Assembly: GCA_947460165.1 (NCBI GenBank)
Contig: CANHKH010000107.1
Location: 1-9,109 of the forward strand
Direction: 5' to 3'
Length of the DNA stretch: 9,109 nt
Origin: Comamonadaceae bacterium
GTDB taxonomy: Bacteria; Pseudomonadota; Gammaproteobacteria; Burkholderiales; Burkholderiaceae_C
How positions within the stretch are numbered: position 1 is the stretch's first letter; the number at the start of each line of letters is the position of its first letter. Positions 1 to 7,108 of this stretch are shown in pieces. Below the pieces are notes generated by a model. It was not told the DNA's origin and made no database searches. It saw only the letters and a list, made by a program, of their open reading frames with translations. Made by a program: the position numbers and the translations under genes.

Positions 1-3000
1 CAAGGCCCGTTGCAGCAGCTGCAAGTCCAGGCCAGCCTGGACAGCCGCACCGGCCCTGGCAAAGCCCACAGCCAGGCCCAGCTCAGCGCCCGGCTCACGC
101 CCTGGCAAGACCCCGTGCTGCCCGAGGCGCAGCTCCATGTGGAGCGGCTGAACTTGGCCGCGCTTTGGCCCCAAGCCCCCGCCACCAGCCTGAGCGGCCA
201 CGCCCGCGTGCAGCCCGAGGGCGAGCGCTGGCGCTTTGACACCGAGCTGCGCAACGGCGCTGCGGGCCCTTGGAACTTGGGCGCCCTGCCCGTGGACCAG
301 CTCAGCGCGCGCGGCCAATGGCAGGGCGCCAGCGTGCTGATTCAAAGCTTAGAAGCCCGTCTGGGCACAGGCCAGGTGCAAGCGCGCGGCAACTGGGCCA
401 GCGCAGGCGCTGCCCCATCCGGCTGGAAGCTGGAAGCCCAGCTCAGCGGCATTGACACCGCGCTGATTGACAGCCGTGGCCCCGTGCAAGCCCTGCAAGG
501 CCAGGTGCGTGCCGAGCAAGCGGGCGGCCCTGGGCAAGCCCTGCGCTTTGAAGCCCAGCTCAGCGGCCAGCCCTCGGCCACGCGCCAAACTGCCGGCTGG
601 AAGACGCTGCAAGCCCAAGCCCAAGGCCAATGGCAAGCCGGCACGGTGAAGCTGGACCAGTTGGTGCTCCAAAGCGACACCGCGCAGCTGCAGGCCTCGG
701 GCCAGTTCAACGTGGCGAGCGAGCGCGGCCAAGGCCAGGGCCAACTCACAGCGCCCGGCCTGCAGCTGGGCCTGCGCGCCGCCTGGCCGCTCACAGGCGG
801 GGCTGGCGAGTTGGACATGAAAGCGGGCCATGTGCAAAACGCCATGCGCTGGCTGCGTGGCTTGCCCCTGCTGCCGCCCAGCGTGGTCGCCCTGCTGGAC
901 GACACCCGTGCCCAAGGCCAGGCTGATGTGCGCCTGGCATGGGACACAGGCCTGGACGGCGCTCAGCTGCAAGCCCGGCTGGACCTGCCGGTGCTGGACG
1001 GCCCCGCCCCCAACCGCGTCGCCCTGCGCGGCCTGCAGCTCAGCCTGAGCGGGCCGCTGTCGCAAATGCAGTTGCAAGCCCAAGGCCGGCTCGAACGCCA
1101 GGCGCAGCGCGTGTCAGCCCAGCTGCGCGGGCAGGCCAGCTTGCCCACAGGCGCGCTCAAGCAAGCCCTGGCGGGCGGTACAGAGCTGCCAAGCTGGCGC
1201 CTGGCACTGTCTGAACTTGGGCTGGACCTGCAAGACCCTCAGCTGGGCCCATGGACGCTCAAGCAGACCCGCCCCGTGGTGCTGCAAGGCGACAGCCGCC
1301 GCTGGGCCGCCGAGGCCGGCGAGCTGCAGCTGCAGCCGCCAGCGCGCGCCAAGCTCCCCGCCGCGCTGCTGGCCTGGCAAACCCTGAACTGGCAGGCCGG
1401 CGAGCTGCGCACCACCGGCAGCCTGCGCGGCCTGACCCTGGGCTGGGCCGAGTTGCTGGCCGGGCCGCTGTTCAGCCGCGCCGGCATGGCCGGGGACATG
1501 GTGTTCGACGGCCGCTGGGACCTGCAATGGGGCCAGGCCCTGCGCCTGCAAGCCGAGCTGCAGCGGCGCAGTGGCGACCTCAACTTGCACGCCGAAACCG
1601 GCCAAGGCCTGGCCACCCGCATGGACGCCAATGTGCGCGACGCGCGCCTGACACTGAGCGCTGACGACCAGGCCGTGGTGCTGGGCTGGCGCTGGGACAG
1701 CGAGCGCGCCGGCCAAAGCGAAGGCCGGGTGCGCACCCAGCTGGCTCGCACCAGTGACGGCAGCTGGCAATGGCCAGACAACGCCCCGCTCAGCGGCCAG
1801 CTGCAAGCGAGCTTGCCCCGGCTGGGCGTGTGGACGGCGCTGGCGCCGCCCGGCTGGCGGCTGCGCGGCTCGCTGCAAACCACGCTCACGCTCAGCGGCA
1901 CCCGCAACCAGCCTTTGCTGAGCGGGCCCCTGGAGGCCGACGACCTGGCCCTGCGCTCGGTGGTCGACGGCATCGAGCTGGGTCGCGGCCGGCTGCGCGC
2001 CAGGCTCGAAGGCGAGCGCCTGCGGCTGGACGAATTCAGCCTGCAGGGGCCGGGGGCCGACGGCGGGCAGATGAATGTGACCGGCCAGGCCAGCTGGGTC
2101 CAGGGCGCGCCCCAGGTGAGTCTGCAGGCCAAACTCAGCCGCTTGCGCGCCAGTGTGCGCGCCGACCGGCAGCTCACCGTCTCGGGCCAGCTGCAGGCCA
2201 AGCTGCAAGGCCTGCCCACGCAGCGCCCGGTCGAGGTCACAGGCGAGCTGCGCGTGGACCAGGCCCGCATCAGCCTGCCCGACGAGGGCCGGCCCCAACT
2301 CAAGGACGACGTGGTGGTGCGCCGGCCCGGCCAAGCGGCAGCACCCACTGCGGCAAGCACCAGCCCAGTCGCCCCACGCCCAGCGCACCCCAACCTGCTC
2401 AACTTGGCCGTGCGGTTGGACCTGGGCGAGGACTTTGGCATTGAGGGCCATGGCCTGAACGCCAAGCTGCGCGGCGCACTCAGCGTCACGGCCGACAGCT
2501 TGAGCACCACGCCCAGGCTGGTGGGCAGCATCACCACCGCTTCGGGCGAGTACCGCGCCTACGGCCAGCGCCTGGCCATTGAGCGCGGCCTGCTGCGCTT
2601 TAACGGCCCACCTGACAACCCAGCCCTGGACATCTTGGCGCTGCGGCCCAACCTCACGCAAAAAGTGGGCGTGCAAATCTCAGGCACCGCCTTGCTGCCG
2701 CGCGTGCGCCTCTATGCCGAGCCCGAGTTGCCCGATGCCGAAAAACTCGCCTGGCTGGTGCTGGGCCGCTCGGGCGCCAACGGTGGCGCCGAGGCGGCCG
2801 TGCTGCAGCAAGCGGCCCTGGCCCTGCTGGGCAACCGCAGTGGCGTCAACCGCACCGGCCTGGCCGACAAGCTGGGGCTGGACGAACTGTCCGTGCGCGG
2901 CGCCTCCAACACCGACGCGGGCACGGGCGGCGCCATCACCTTTGGCAAGCGCCTGTCCACCAACTTTTACGCCGTCTATGAAAGCAGCCTCTCAGGCGCG

Positions 3001-3108
3001 TTGGGCACGCTTTACTTGTTTTACGAGCTGTCGCAGCGCTTCTCGGTGCGGGCCCAAACCGGCGCGCAAACGGCGGTGGACCTGATCTTCACCCTGTCCT
3101 TCGACTGA
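1..3108 (+). CDS. tamB: TamB, translocation and assembly module subunit (5' partial)
   Basis: The reading frame is open from base 1 to the TGA at 3106-3108 (1035 codons seen). It has no credible start, so the gene is 5' truncated; a TTG at position 10 is not a believable initiator. TamB proteins are usually about 1,250-1,400 residues, so some 200-350 residues, including the N-terminal membrane anchor, are probably missing. Most of the visible protein is Gln/Ala/Leu-rich with alternating polar and hydrophobic residues, as in the long beta-taco groove of the AsmA/TamB-like bridge proteins. The last ~340 codons match the conserved DUF490/TamB C-terminal domain: SLPDEGRPQLKDDVVV near codon 758, GEYRAYGQ at 849-856, LRFNGPPDNPALDI at 865-878, then a Tyr/Phe-rich end finishing in FTLSFD. 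A Pro/Ala/Ser-rich insert lies at about codons 777-795. The known role is to work with TamA in outer-membrane protein assembly or phospholipid transport. tamA is expected just upstream, outside the window. The family call is firm; the exact role in this organism is inferred. Confidence 0.93.
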   Translation, partial: QGPLQQLQVQASLDSRTGPGKAHSQAQLSARLTPWQDPVLPEAQLHVERLNLAALWPQAPATSLSGHARVQPEGERWRFDTELRNGAAGPWNLGALPVDQLSARGQWQGASVLIQSLEARLGTGQVQARGNWASAGAAPSGWKLEAQLSGIDTALIDSRGPVQALQGQVRAEQAGGPGQALRFEAQLSGQPSATRQTAGWKTLQAQAQGQWQAGTVKLDQLVLQSDTAQLQASGQFNVASERGQGQGQLTAPGLQLGLRAAWPLTGGAGELDMKAGHVQNAMRWLRGLPLLPPSVVALLDDTRAQGQADVRLAWDTGLDGAQLQARLDLPVLDGPAPNRVALRGLQLSLSGPLSQMQLQAQGRLERQAQRVSAQLRGQASLPTGALKQALAGGTELPSWRLALSELGLDLQDPQLGPWTLKQTRPVVLQGDSRRWAAEAGELQLQPPARAKLPAALLAWQTLNWQAGELRTTGSLRGLTLGWAELLAGPLFSRAGMAGDMVFDGRWDLQWGQALRLQAELQRRSGDLNLHAETGQGLATRMDANVRDARLTLSADDQAVVLGWRWDSERAGQSEGRVRTQLARTSDGSWQWPDNAPLSGQLQASLPRLGVWTALAPPGWRLRGSLQTTLTLSGTRNQPLLSGPLEADDLALRSVVDGIELGRGRLRARLEGERLRLDEFSLQGPGADGGQMNVTGQASWVQGAPQVSLQAKLSRLRASVRADRQLTVSGQLQAKLQGLPTQRPVEVTGELRVDQARISLPDEGRPQLKDDVVVRRPGQAAAPTAASTSPVAPRPAHPNLLNLAVRLDLGEDFGIEGHGLNAKLRGALSVTADSLSTTPRLVGSITTASGEYRAYGQRLAIERGLLRFNGPPDNPALDILALRPNLTQKVGVQISGTALLPRVRLYAEPELPDAEKLAWLVLGRSGANGGAEAAVLQQAALALLGNRSGVNRTGLADKLGLDELSVRGASNTDAGTGGAITFGKRLSTNFYAVYESSLSGALGTLYLFYELSQRFSVRAQTGAQTAVDLIFTLSFD

Positions 3109-3118
3109 GCCAAATCCA

Positions 3119-3140
3119 GCCGGGCGCACTCGCGCCTGGC
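3119..3140 (+). terminator. GC-rich hairpin 10 nt after tamB
   Basis: GCCGGGCGC (3119-3127), loop ACTC, then GCGCCTGGC (3132-3140) gives a 9-bp stem with one G-U wobble. No T-run follows (CAAAGACC comes next), so it is not a canonical intrinsic terminator. It could be a weak terminator or a 3'-end-stabilising stem. The rest of the gap up to the next gene shows no convincing promoter. Confidence 0.35.
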
Positions 3141-3260
3141 CAAAGACCGGCTTCGTCAGCCCCTGGTCCGCACCCAACTGTCGGAATGGGGCTCAAGCGC
3201 CACCTGGCCACAAGCGCCCTCAGGCTCAAGAGCTGGGCGCTGCGGTCGATACTTCTGCAC

Positions 3261-4187
3261 ATGCACCCACCTTTTCCCGCCATGCCGCTGCCCTTTCGCG
3301 GGCTGATTGCCGCCTTCACTCTTTGGCTGACCTGCAGCGCCTGGGCGCAAACCCGCCCGGCCACCCCGCGCCCGGCAGCGCCCGCAGCCAACTGCCTGGT
3401 CTCGGAATTCAGAGGCATGGCCTTGGGCACACACGATGTGGCCGAGCGAGGCCGGCAAGCCACCGAGTGGCTGCGGCGCAACGCCTCGGCCTGCAGCGAA
3501 GACCAGCTGCGCCTGCTCAACTCCAACCGCAGCGCCTGGATGGGCACGGCCGACACCCCCCAGCTCATGGGCTTGATGGAGGGCGCGCTCGAAGCCCGGC
3601 TGAAAAACCAACCCGAGAAATTGCTGCAAATGTTTGCCTCCGCGCCCCAGCGGGCCAGTGGCGGCGAGACCATGCGCGCCGGCGACTTGGCGCCGCGCCC
3701 CGCGCCCGTGGTCACAGGCACACCGGCCGTGGTGACCGCCGCACCCCCACCTGTGCCTGTGCCAGGAGCCGCCGCCGGTCAACCCGGCGCGCCCCCCATG
3801 CCACCCGGGGGTGCACCTGCCAACCCCAACATCCCCACCCCACCCAAACCGCCCGAGGTGGGCAAGCACTTCAGCGCCGCGCTGCGCAGTGCCGTGCGCG
3901 AACACTTCACGGCCAACCGAGGCAACGGCCCCTGCCCGCCCGGCGTGATCCTCAAGTCGGGCCGCTGCGAAGCCCCCCTGAGCGAGCGCGCCTGGAAGCT
4001 GGGCCAGCCCCTGCAAAGCGGCCAAAGCCCCAAAGAGCTGCCCGCCACGCTGCTAGAAAAACTCGGCCCCGCCCCCGCCAGCCACCGCTACGTGCAGCTG
4101 GACGCCGACCTGCTGCTCATCCACAACGACACCCGCGTGGTGGTGGACGCGGTGCTGGACCTGGGCCAGGTGGTACCCAAAACCTGA
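3261..4187 (+). CDS. Secreted protein of unknown function with C-terminal RcnB/CigR-like domain
   Basis: From the ATG at 3261 this is a 308-residue protein. Alternative starts are ATG 3282, which leaves a compact 22-residue signal peptide, and ATG 3186. None has a clear ribosome binding site, so the start is uncertain. The signal peptide (hydrophobic core GLIAAFTLWLT) has a likely cleavage at AWA|Q, residues 29|30, so the protein should be periplasmic. The mature part has three zones. Residues ~40-115 form a predicted helical module with Cys45 and Cys78. Residues ~143-200 are a Pro/Ala/Gly-rich linker. Residues ~201-302 contain GPCPPGVILKSGRC (Cys225, Cys236), then KLGQPL, then RYVQLDADLLLI (276-287) and a VVVDAVLDL ending. 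The order 'PPG-x-gap-x-GQPLP-like-gap-RYV...LLI...VVDAV' resembles the periplasmic RcnB and CigR-type domains; this is recalled by eye, not searched. RcnB affects nickel/cobalt homeostasis and CigR is an anti-virulence regulator, but neither function can be transferred. The N-terminal module is not recognised. Confidence 0.75.
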   Translation: MHPPFPAMPLPFRGLIAAFTLWLTCSAWAQTRPATPRPAAPAANCLVSEFRGMALGTHDVAERGRQATEWLRRNASACSEDQLRLLNSNRSAWMGTADTPQLMGLMEGALEARLKNQPEKLLQMFASAPQRASGGETMRAGDLAPRPAPVVTGTPAVVTAAPPPVPVPGAAAGQPGAPPMPPGGAPANPNIPTPPKPPEVGKHFSAALRSAVREHFTANRGNGPCPPGVILKSGRCEAPLSERAWKLGQPLQSGQSPKELPATLLEKLGPAPASHRYVQLDADLLLIHNDTRVVVDAVLDLGQVVPKT

Positions 4188-4203
4188 GCGAGCTGAGCAG
4201 CCA

Positions 4204-4225
4204 CACCAAGGGCAAACCCTTGGTG
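4204..4225 (+). terminator. Perfect 9-bp hairpin after the RcnB/CigR-like gene
   Basis: CACCAAGGG (4204-4212), loop CAAA, then CCCTTGGTG (4217-4225) is a perfect inverted repeat starting 17 nt after the stop codon at 4185-4187. It is not followed by a T-run. The position suggests a 3'-end stem or terminator separating this gene from the downstream hydrolase gene. Confidence 0.45.
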
Positions 4226-4239
4226 GCAACTGGGGCAGA

Positions 4240-4257
4240 CCCCAACAGCTTTTGGGG
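4240..4257 (+). terminator. Second hairpin in the same gap
   Basis: CCCCAA (4240-4245), loop CAGCTT, then TTGGGG (4252-4257) is a perfect 6-bp inverted repeat 14 nt after the first hairpin. An alternative GGGG (4232-4235)/CCCC (4240-4243) pairing competes for the same bases. Together with the first stem this makes a tandem structure between two co-oriented genes. There is no T-tract. Confidence 0.3.
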
Positions 4258-4316
4258 CTGAGCGCACAGATACTTTGGTGGACCCCCATAGCACCTGTTT
4301 GCCTGAAAGCCCGCCC

Positions 4317-5399
4317 GTGTCCTCCAGCGCCTTTTCCACCAGTTACGCCCAAGCCCGCCAAAAATTCCTGCAGGCTGCCGAAGCTGCCCAGCTGCAGGTG
4401 CAGTCGCACTACCACCCCCTGCCCGGCAAGGACGGCGAGTCGCTGGCCATGGACGTGGTGCGCGACGGCCCGGCCGACGCCCAGCACCTGCTGGTTTTGA
4501 GCAGCGCCTGCCACGGCGTGGAGGGCTATTGCGGCAGCGGCGTGCAAGTCCACGCCCTGGGCCAGCCCGCTTGGCGGCAGGCCGCGCAGCAAGCGGGCGT
4601 GGCCGTGCTCTACATCCACGCGCTCAATCCCTATGGGTTTTCGCACATCCGCCGGGTCACCCACGAGAACGTGGACATCAACCGCAATTTCCACAACTTC
4701 AACCAGCCCTTGCCGGTGAACGCTGCCTACCGCGAGGTGCAGCCCTTGCTGCTGCCCGAGGTCTGGCCGCCCAATGCCGACAACAGCGCGCAGGTGGCCG
4801 CCTTCATTGCCGAGCGCGGCATGCCCGCCTTGCAAGCGGCCGTCTCTGGTGGCCAGCACGAGTTTGCCGACGGTTTGTTTTTTGGCGGGCGCGGCCCCAC
4901 CTGGAGCAACCTGACGCTGCGCCAAGTGCTGCGCGAGCACGGCCGCCGCTGCCAGCGCCTGGCCTGGATAGACGTGCACACCGGCTTGGGGCCCAGCGGT
5001 GTGGGCGAGCGCATTTTTGCCTGCGCCAACGACGCCGCCGCCTTGGGCCGCGCGCGCCAGTGGTGGGGCGAGCAGGTCACCTCCATTTACGACGGCTCCT
5101 CCACCTCGGCCTTTTTGACCGGCTTGATGTGGATGGCCGCCTACGAGGAATGCCCCCAGGCCGAGTACACCGGCATGGCCATGGAGTACGGCACCCAGCC
5201 CATGAACCAAGTGCTGCACGCGCTGCGCGGCGACCATTGGCTGGCCCTGCACCCCGAGGCCGAGCCCGCCTTGCGCCAGCAGATCAAGCAAGACCTCATG
5301 AACGCCTTTTACGTGGACACCGACGAATGGCGCAGCCAAATCCTGGCCCAGGGCATGGAGGCGCTGCACCAAAGTGCAAGCGGCCTGGCCCAGGGCTAG
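4317..5399 (+). CDS. DUF2817 / M14-like zinc carboxypeptidase-type hydrolase
   Basis: The reading frame ends at TAG 5397-5399. I prefer GTG 4317 (360 residues): TGAAAG at 4304-4309 is a plausible ribosome binding site and the protein then begins just before the SYAQARQKF segment where I expect the family to start. TTG 4275 or GTG 4278 would add about 13-14 residues. Numbered from GTG 4317, M14-type active-site elements appear in order: CHGVEG with likely zinc ligands His66 and Glu69; NPYGF then ENVDINRNF with Asn122-Arg123, equivalent to the substrate-carboxylate-binding pair of carboxypeptidase A; DVHTGLG with the third likely zinc ligand His221; and AMEYGT with the likely general-base Glu290. 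All key residues are present and no signal peptide is seen, so it is probably a cytoplasmic metallohydrolase acting on peptides or amide conjugates. It lies 113 nt upstream of a peptide-type ABC binding-protein gene on the same strand, consistent with a catabolic role. The exact substrate is unknown. Confidence 0.85.
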   Translation: MSSSAFSTSYAQARQKFLQAAEAAQLQVQSHYHPLPGKDGESLAMDVVRDGPADAQHLLVLSSACHGVEGYCGSGVQVHALGQPAWRQAAQQAGVAVLYIHALNPYGFSHIRRVTHENVDINRNFHNFNQPLPVNAAYREVQPLLLPEVWPPNADNSAQVAAFIAERGMPALQAAVSGGQHEFADGLFFGGRGPTWSNLTLRQVLREHGRRCQRLAWIDVHTGLGPSGVGERIFACANDAAALGRARQWWGEQVTSIYDGSSTSAFLTGLMWMAAYEECPQAEYTGMAMEYGTQPMNQVLHALRGDHWLALHPEAEPALRQQIKQDLMNAFYVDTDEWRSQILAQGMEALHQSASGLAQG

Positions 5400-5433
5400 C
5401 ACGCTTCATCAGCACGCATGGCCCAGTCTTGTG

Positions 5434-5443
5434 GGGAATTCCC
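5434..5443. repeat. 10-bp palindrome in the gap before the binding-protein gene
   Basis: GGGAATTCCC is a perfect palindrome inside the 113-nt gap 5400-5512. It could be an operator half-site pair or chance. I see no convincing -35/-10 pair or T-tract terminator in this gap, and no strong Shine-Dalgarno before the next ATG. Confidence 0.2.
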
Positions 5444-5512
5444 TCAAACCTGCTTTCGCCGTCTTGCGGCATAGTCGCCGCGTCCCTCTTGTCACCACCT
5501 CACCCCCTAGCC

Positions 5513-7108
5513 ATGATGAAAAAATCCCCTCTGATCCTCGCGCTGGCCAGCTTGTTCAGCGCGGCCCTGCTGATGGCGCCCACCGCCCAGGCCACCACCT
5601 TCAAGTGGTCCAGCGCCAGCGACATCCCCACGCTGGACATTCATTCTCAAAACAACGCCCTGGGCAACGGCGTGCACGCCGCCATTTTTGACTCGCTGCT
5701 CTACTACAACAGCAAAACCTTCAAGCTCGAGCCCAGGCTGGCCACCAGCTGGCGCGAGGTCTCTCCCACGCAGTGGCGCTTTACGCTGCGCAGCGGCGTC
5801 AAGTTCAGCGACGGCTCAGACCTCACGGCCGACGACGTGGTGTTCTCCCTGCAGCGCGCCATGGGCAAGGGTTCGAACTTTCAGGTCTACACCCAGGGCA
5901 TCAAGGCCGTCAGCCGGGTGGACGCGCGCACCGTGGACGTGGCGCTGACCGGCCCCAACCCAGTGCTGCTCAACCAGCTCACCGAGCTGCGCATCTTGAG
6001 CCGGGCCTGGTCCGAGAAAAACCGATCGGTCGAGGTCAAGGACATCCGCAGCAAAGACGAAACCTTTGCCCACCGCAACGCCATGGGCAGCGGCGCCTTC
6101 ATGGTCAAAGAGTGGCAGCCCGACCAGCGCCTGGTGCTGGTGCGCAACCCCAACTGGTGGGGCTGGAAAGAGGTGCCAGGCAACGTCACGCAAATCATTT
6201 ACACGCCCATCAAGAACGAGGCCACGCGGGCGGCGGCCTTGCTCTCGGGCGAGGTGGACTTTGTGCTGGACCCCAGCCCGCAAGATTTGGCGCGCATGCG
6301 CGCCAACGCCAGCCTCAAGGTGATGGACGGGGTGGAAAACCGCACCATCTTTTTGGGCATGGACCAGTTGCGCGACGAATTGCCAGGCTCCAATGTGAAG
6401 GGCAAAAACCCACTCAAAGACCTCAAGGTGCGCAAAGCGCTCTACCAGGCCATTGACATGGAGACCATCCACAAGGTCACCATGCGCGGGCTTAGCCAAA
6501 ACACGGGCGGCCTGGTCTCGCCGCAAGTGACCGGCTGGACCGAAGCCGTGCACAAACGCCTGCCCTACTCCACCGACGAGGCCAAAAAACTGCTGGCCGA
6601 GGCCGGCTACCCCAGCGGCTTTGAGGTGGACTTTGCCTGCCCGAACAACCGCTACATCAACGACGAGGAAATCTGCCAGGCCATCACCGCCATGTGGGCC
6701 AGAGCCGGTGTCAGGGCCAAACTGCGCACCTTGCCGCTGGTCACCTACTTCCCCATGATCCAGCGCTACGAGGCCAGCATCTACATGCTGGGCTGGGGTG
6801 TGCCCACCTTTGATGCGCTCTACAGCCTGCAGTCGCTCACCCGCAGCGTGGGCACAGGTGGCGACGGCAACTACAACCTGGGCCGCTACAGCAACACGCG
6901 CATGGACTACCTGGTGGACCGCGTGAAGTCTGAAACCGACCTGCTGGTGCGCACCCGCATGCTGACCGAGGCGCTGCAGCTGCAAAACGACACCGTGGCC
7001 CACATTCCCCTGCACAACCAGGTCATCCCCTGGGCCATGAAAAAGAACGTGGAGGCCATACACCGCGCCGACAACCGCATTGACTGGGTGCAGCTCAAAG
7101 TCAACTGA
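5513..7108 (+). CDS. ABC transporter periplasmic substrate-binding protein, family 5 (DppA/OppA type)
   Basis: Tandem ATGs occur at 5513 and 5516; from the first, 531 residues, the normal size for SBP family 5. The frame stays open far upstream, through the preceding gene, but the signal peptide fixes the true start here. MMKK is followed by a hydrophobic core (SPLILALASLFSAALLMAP) and an AQA|T cleavage site after residue 27. The family 5 signature is clear at residues ~71-118: LEPRLATSW, QWRFTLRSGVKFSDG, LTADDVVFSLQRAM. Further family landmarks are GSGAFMVKEWQPDQRLVLVRNPNWWG, the DLKVRKALYQAID block, and YSTDEAKKLLAEAGYP. The protein captures a peptide or related solute in the periplasm and hands it to the membrane subunits. 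Its stop overlaps the permease start by one base, showing co-translation. No lipobox is seen, so it should be soluble. The substrate (dipeptide, oligopeptide, glutathione-like or N-acyl amino acid) cannot be decided from sequence alone. Confidence 0.93.
   Translation: MMKKSPLILALASLFSAALLMAPTAQATTFKWSSASDIPTLDIHSQNNALGNGVHAAIFDSLLYYNSKTFKLEPRLATSWREVSPTQWRFTLRSGVKFSDGSDLTADDVVFSLQRAMGKGSNFQVYTQGIKAVSRVDARTVDVALTGPNPVLLNQLTELRILSRAWSEKNRSVEVKDIRSKDETFAHRNAMGSGAFMVKEWQPDQRLVLVRNPNWWGWKEVPGNVTQIIYTPIKNEATRAAALLSGEVDFVLDPSPQDLARMRANASLKVMDGVENRTIFLGMDQLRDELPGSNVKGKNPLKDLKVRKALYQAIDMETIHKVTMRGLSQNTGGLVSPQVTGWTEAVHKRLPYSTDEAKKLLAEAGYPSGFEVDFACPNNRYINDEEICQAITAMWARAGVRAKLRTLPLVTYFPMIQRYEASIYMLGWGVPTFDALYSLQSLTRSVGTGGDGNYNLGRYSNTRMDYLVDRVKSETDLLVRTRMLTEALQLQNDTVAHIPLHNQVIPWAMKKNVEAIHRADNRIDWVQLKVN

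Noticed and set aside
1114..2676. Long antisense open frame (about 520 codons) opposite tamB, plus other long minus-strand frames elsewhere
   Set aside because: High GC leaves few stop codons in the opposite frames. The translations are Ala/Gly/Gln/Arg-rich without recognisable domains, and the + strand carries a clear TamB protein.
3261..3350. Lipoprotein signal in the RcnB/CigR-like protein (Cys in LWLTCSAWAQ)
   Set aside because: The residue before Cys is Thr and the -3 position is Trp, which do not fit a lipobox. A signal peptidase I site (AWA|Q) just downstream fits better.
5461..5500. Possible sigma-70 promoter with TTGCGG as -35
   Set aside because: The matching -10 position reads TCTTGT, only three of six consensus bases, so it is not supportable.
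4529..5512. Upstream extension of the binding-protein reading frame by more than 300 codons
   Set aside because: It lies inside the DUF2817 gene in another frame, is Arg/Pro/Ala-rich noise, and would bury the clear signal peptide that begins at ATG 5513.
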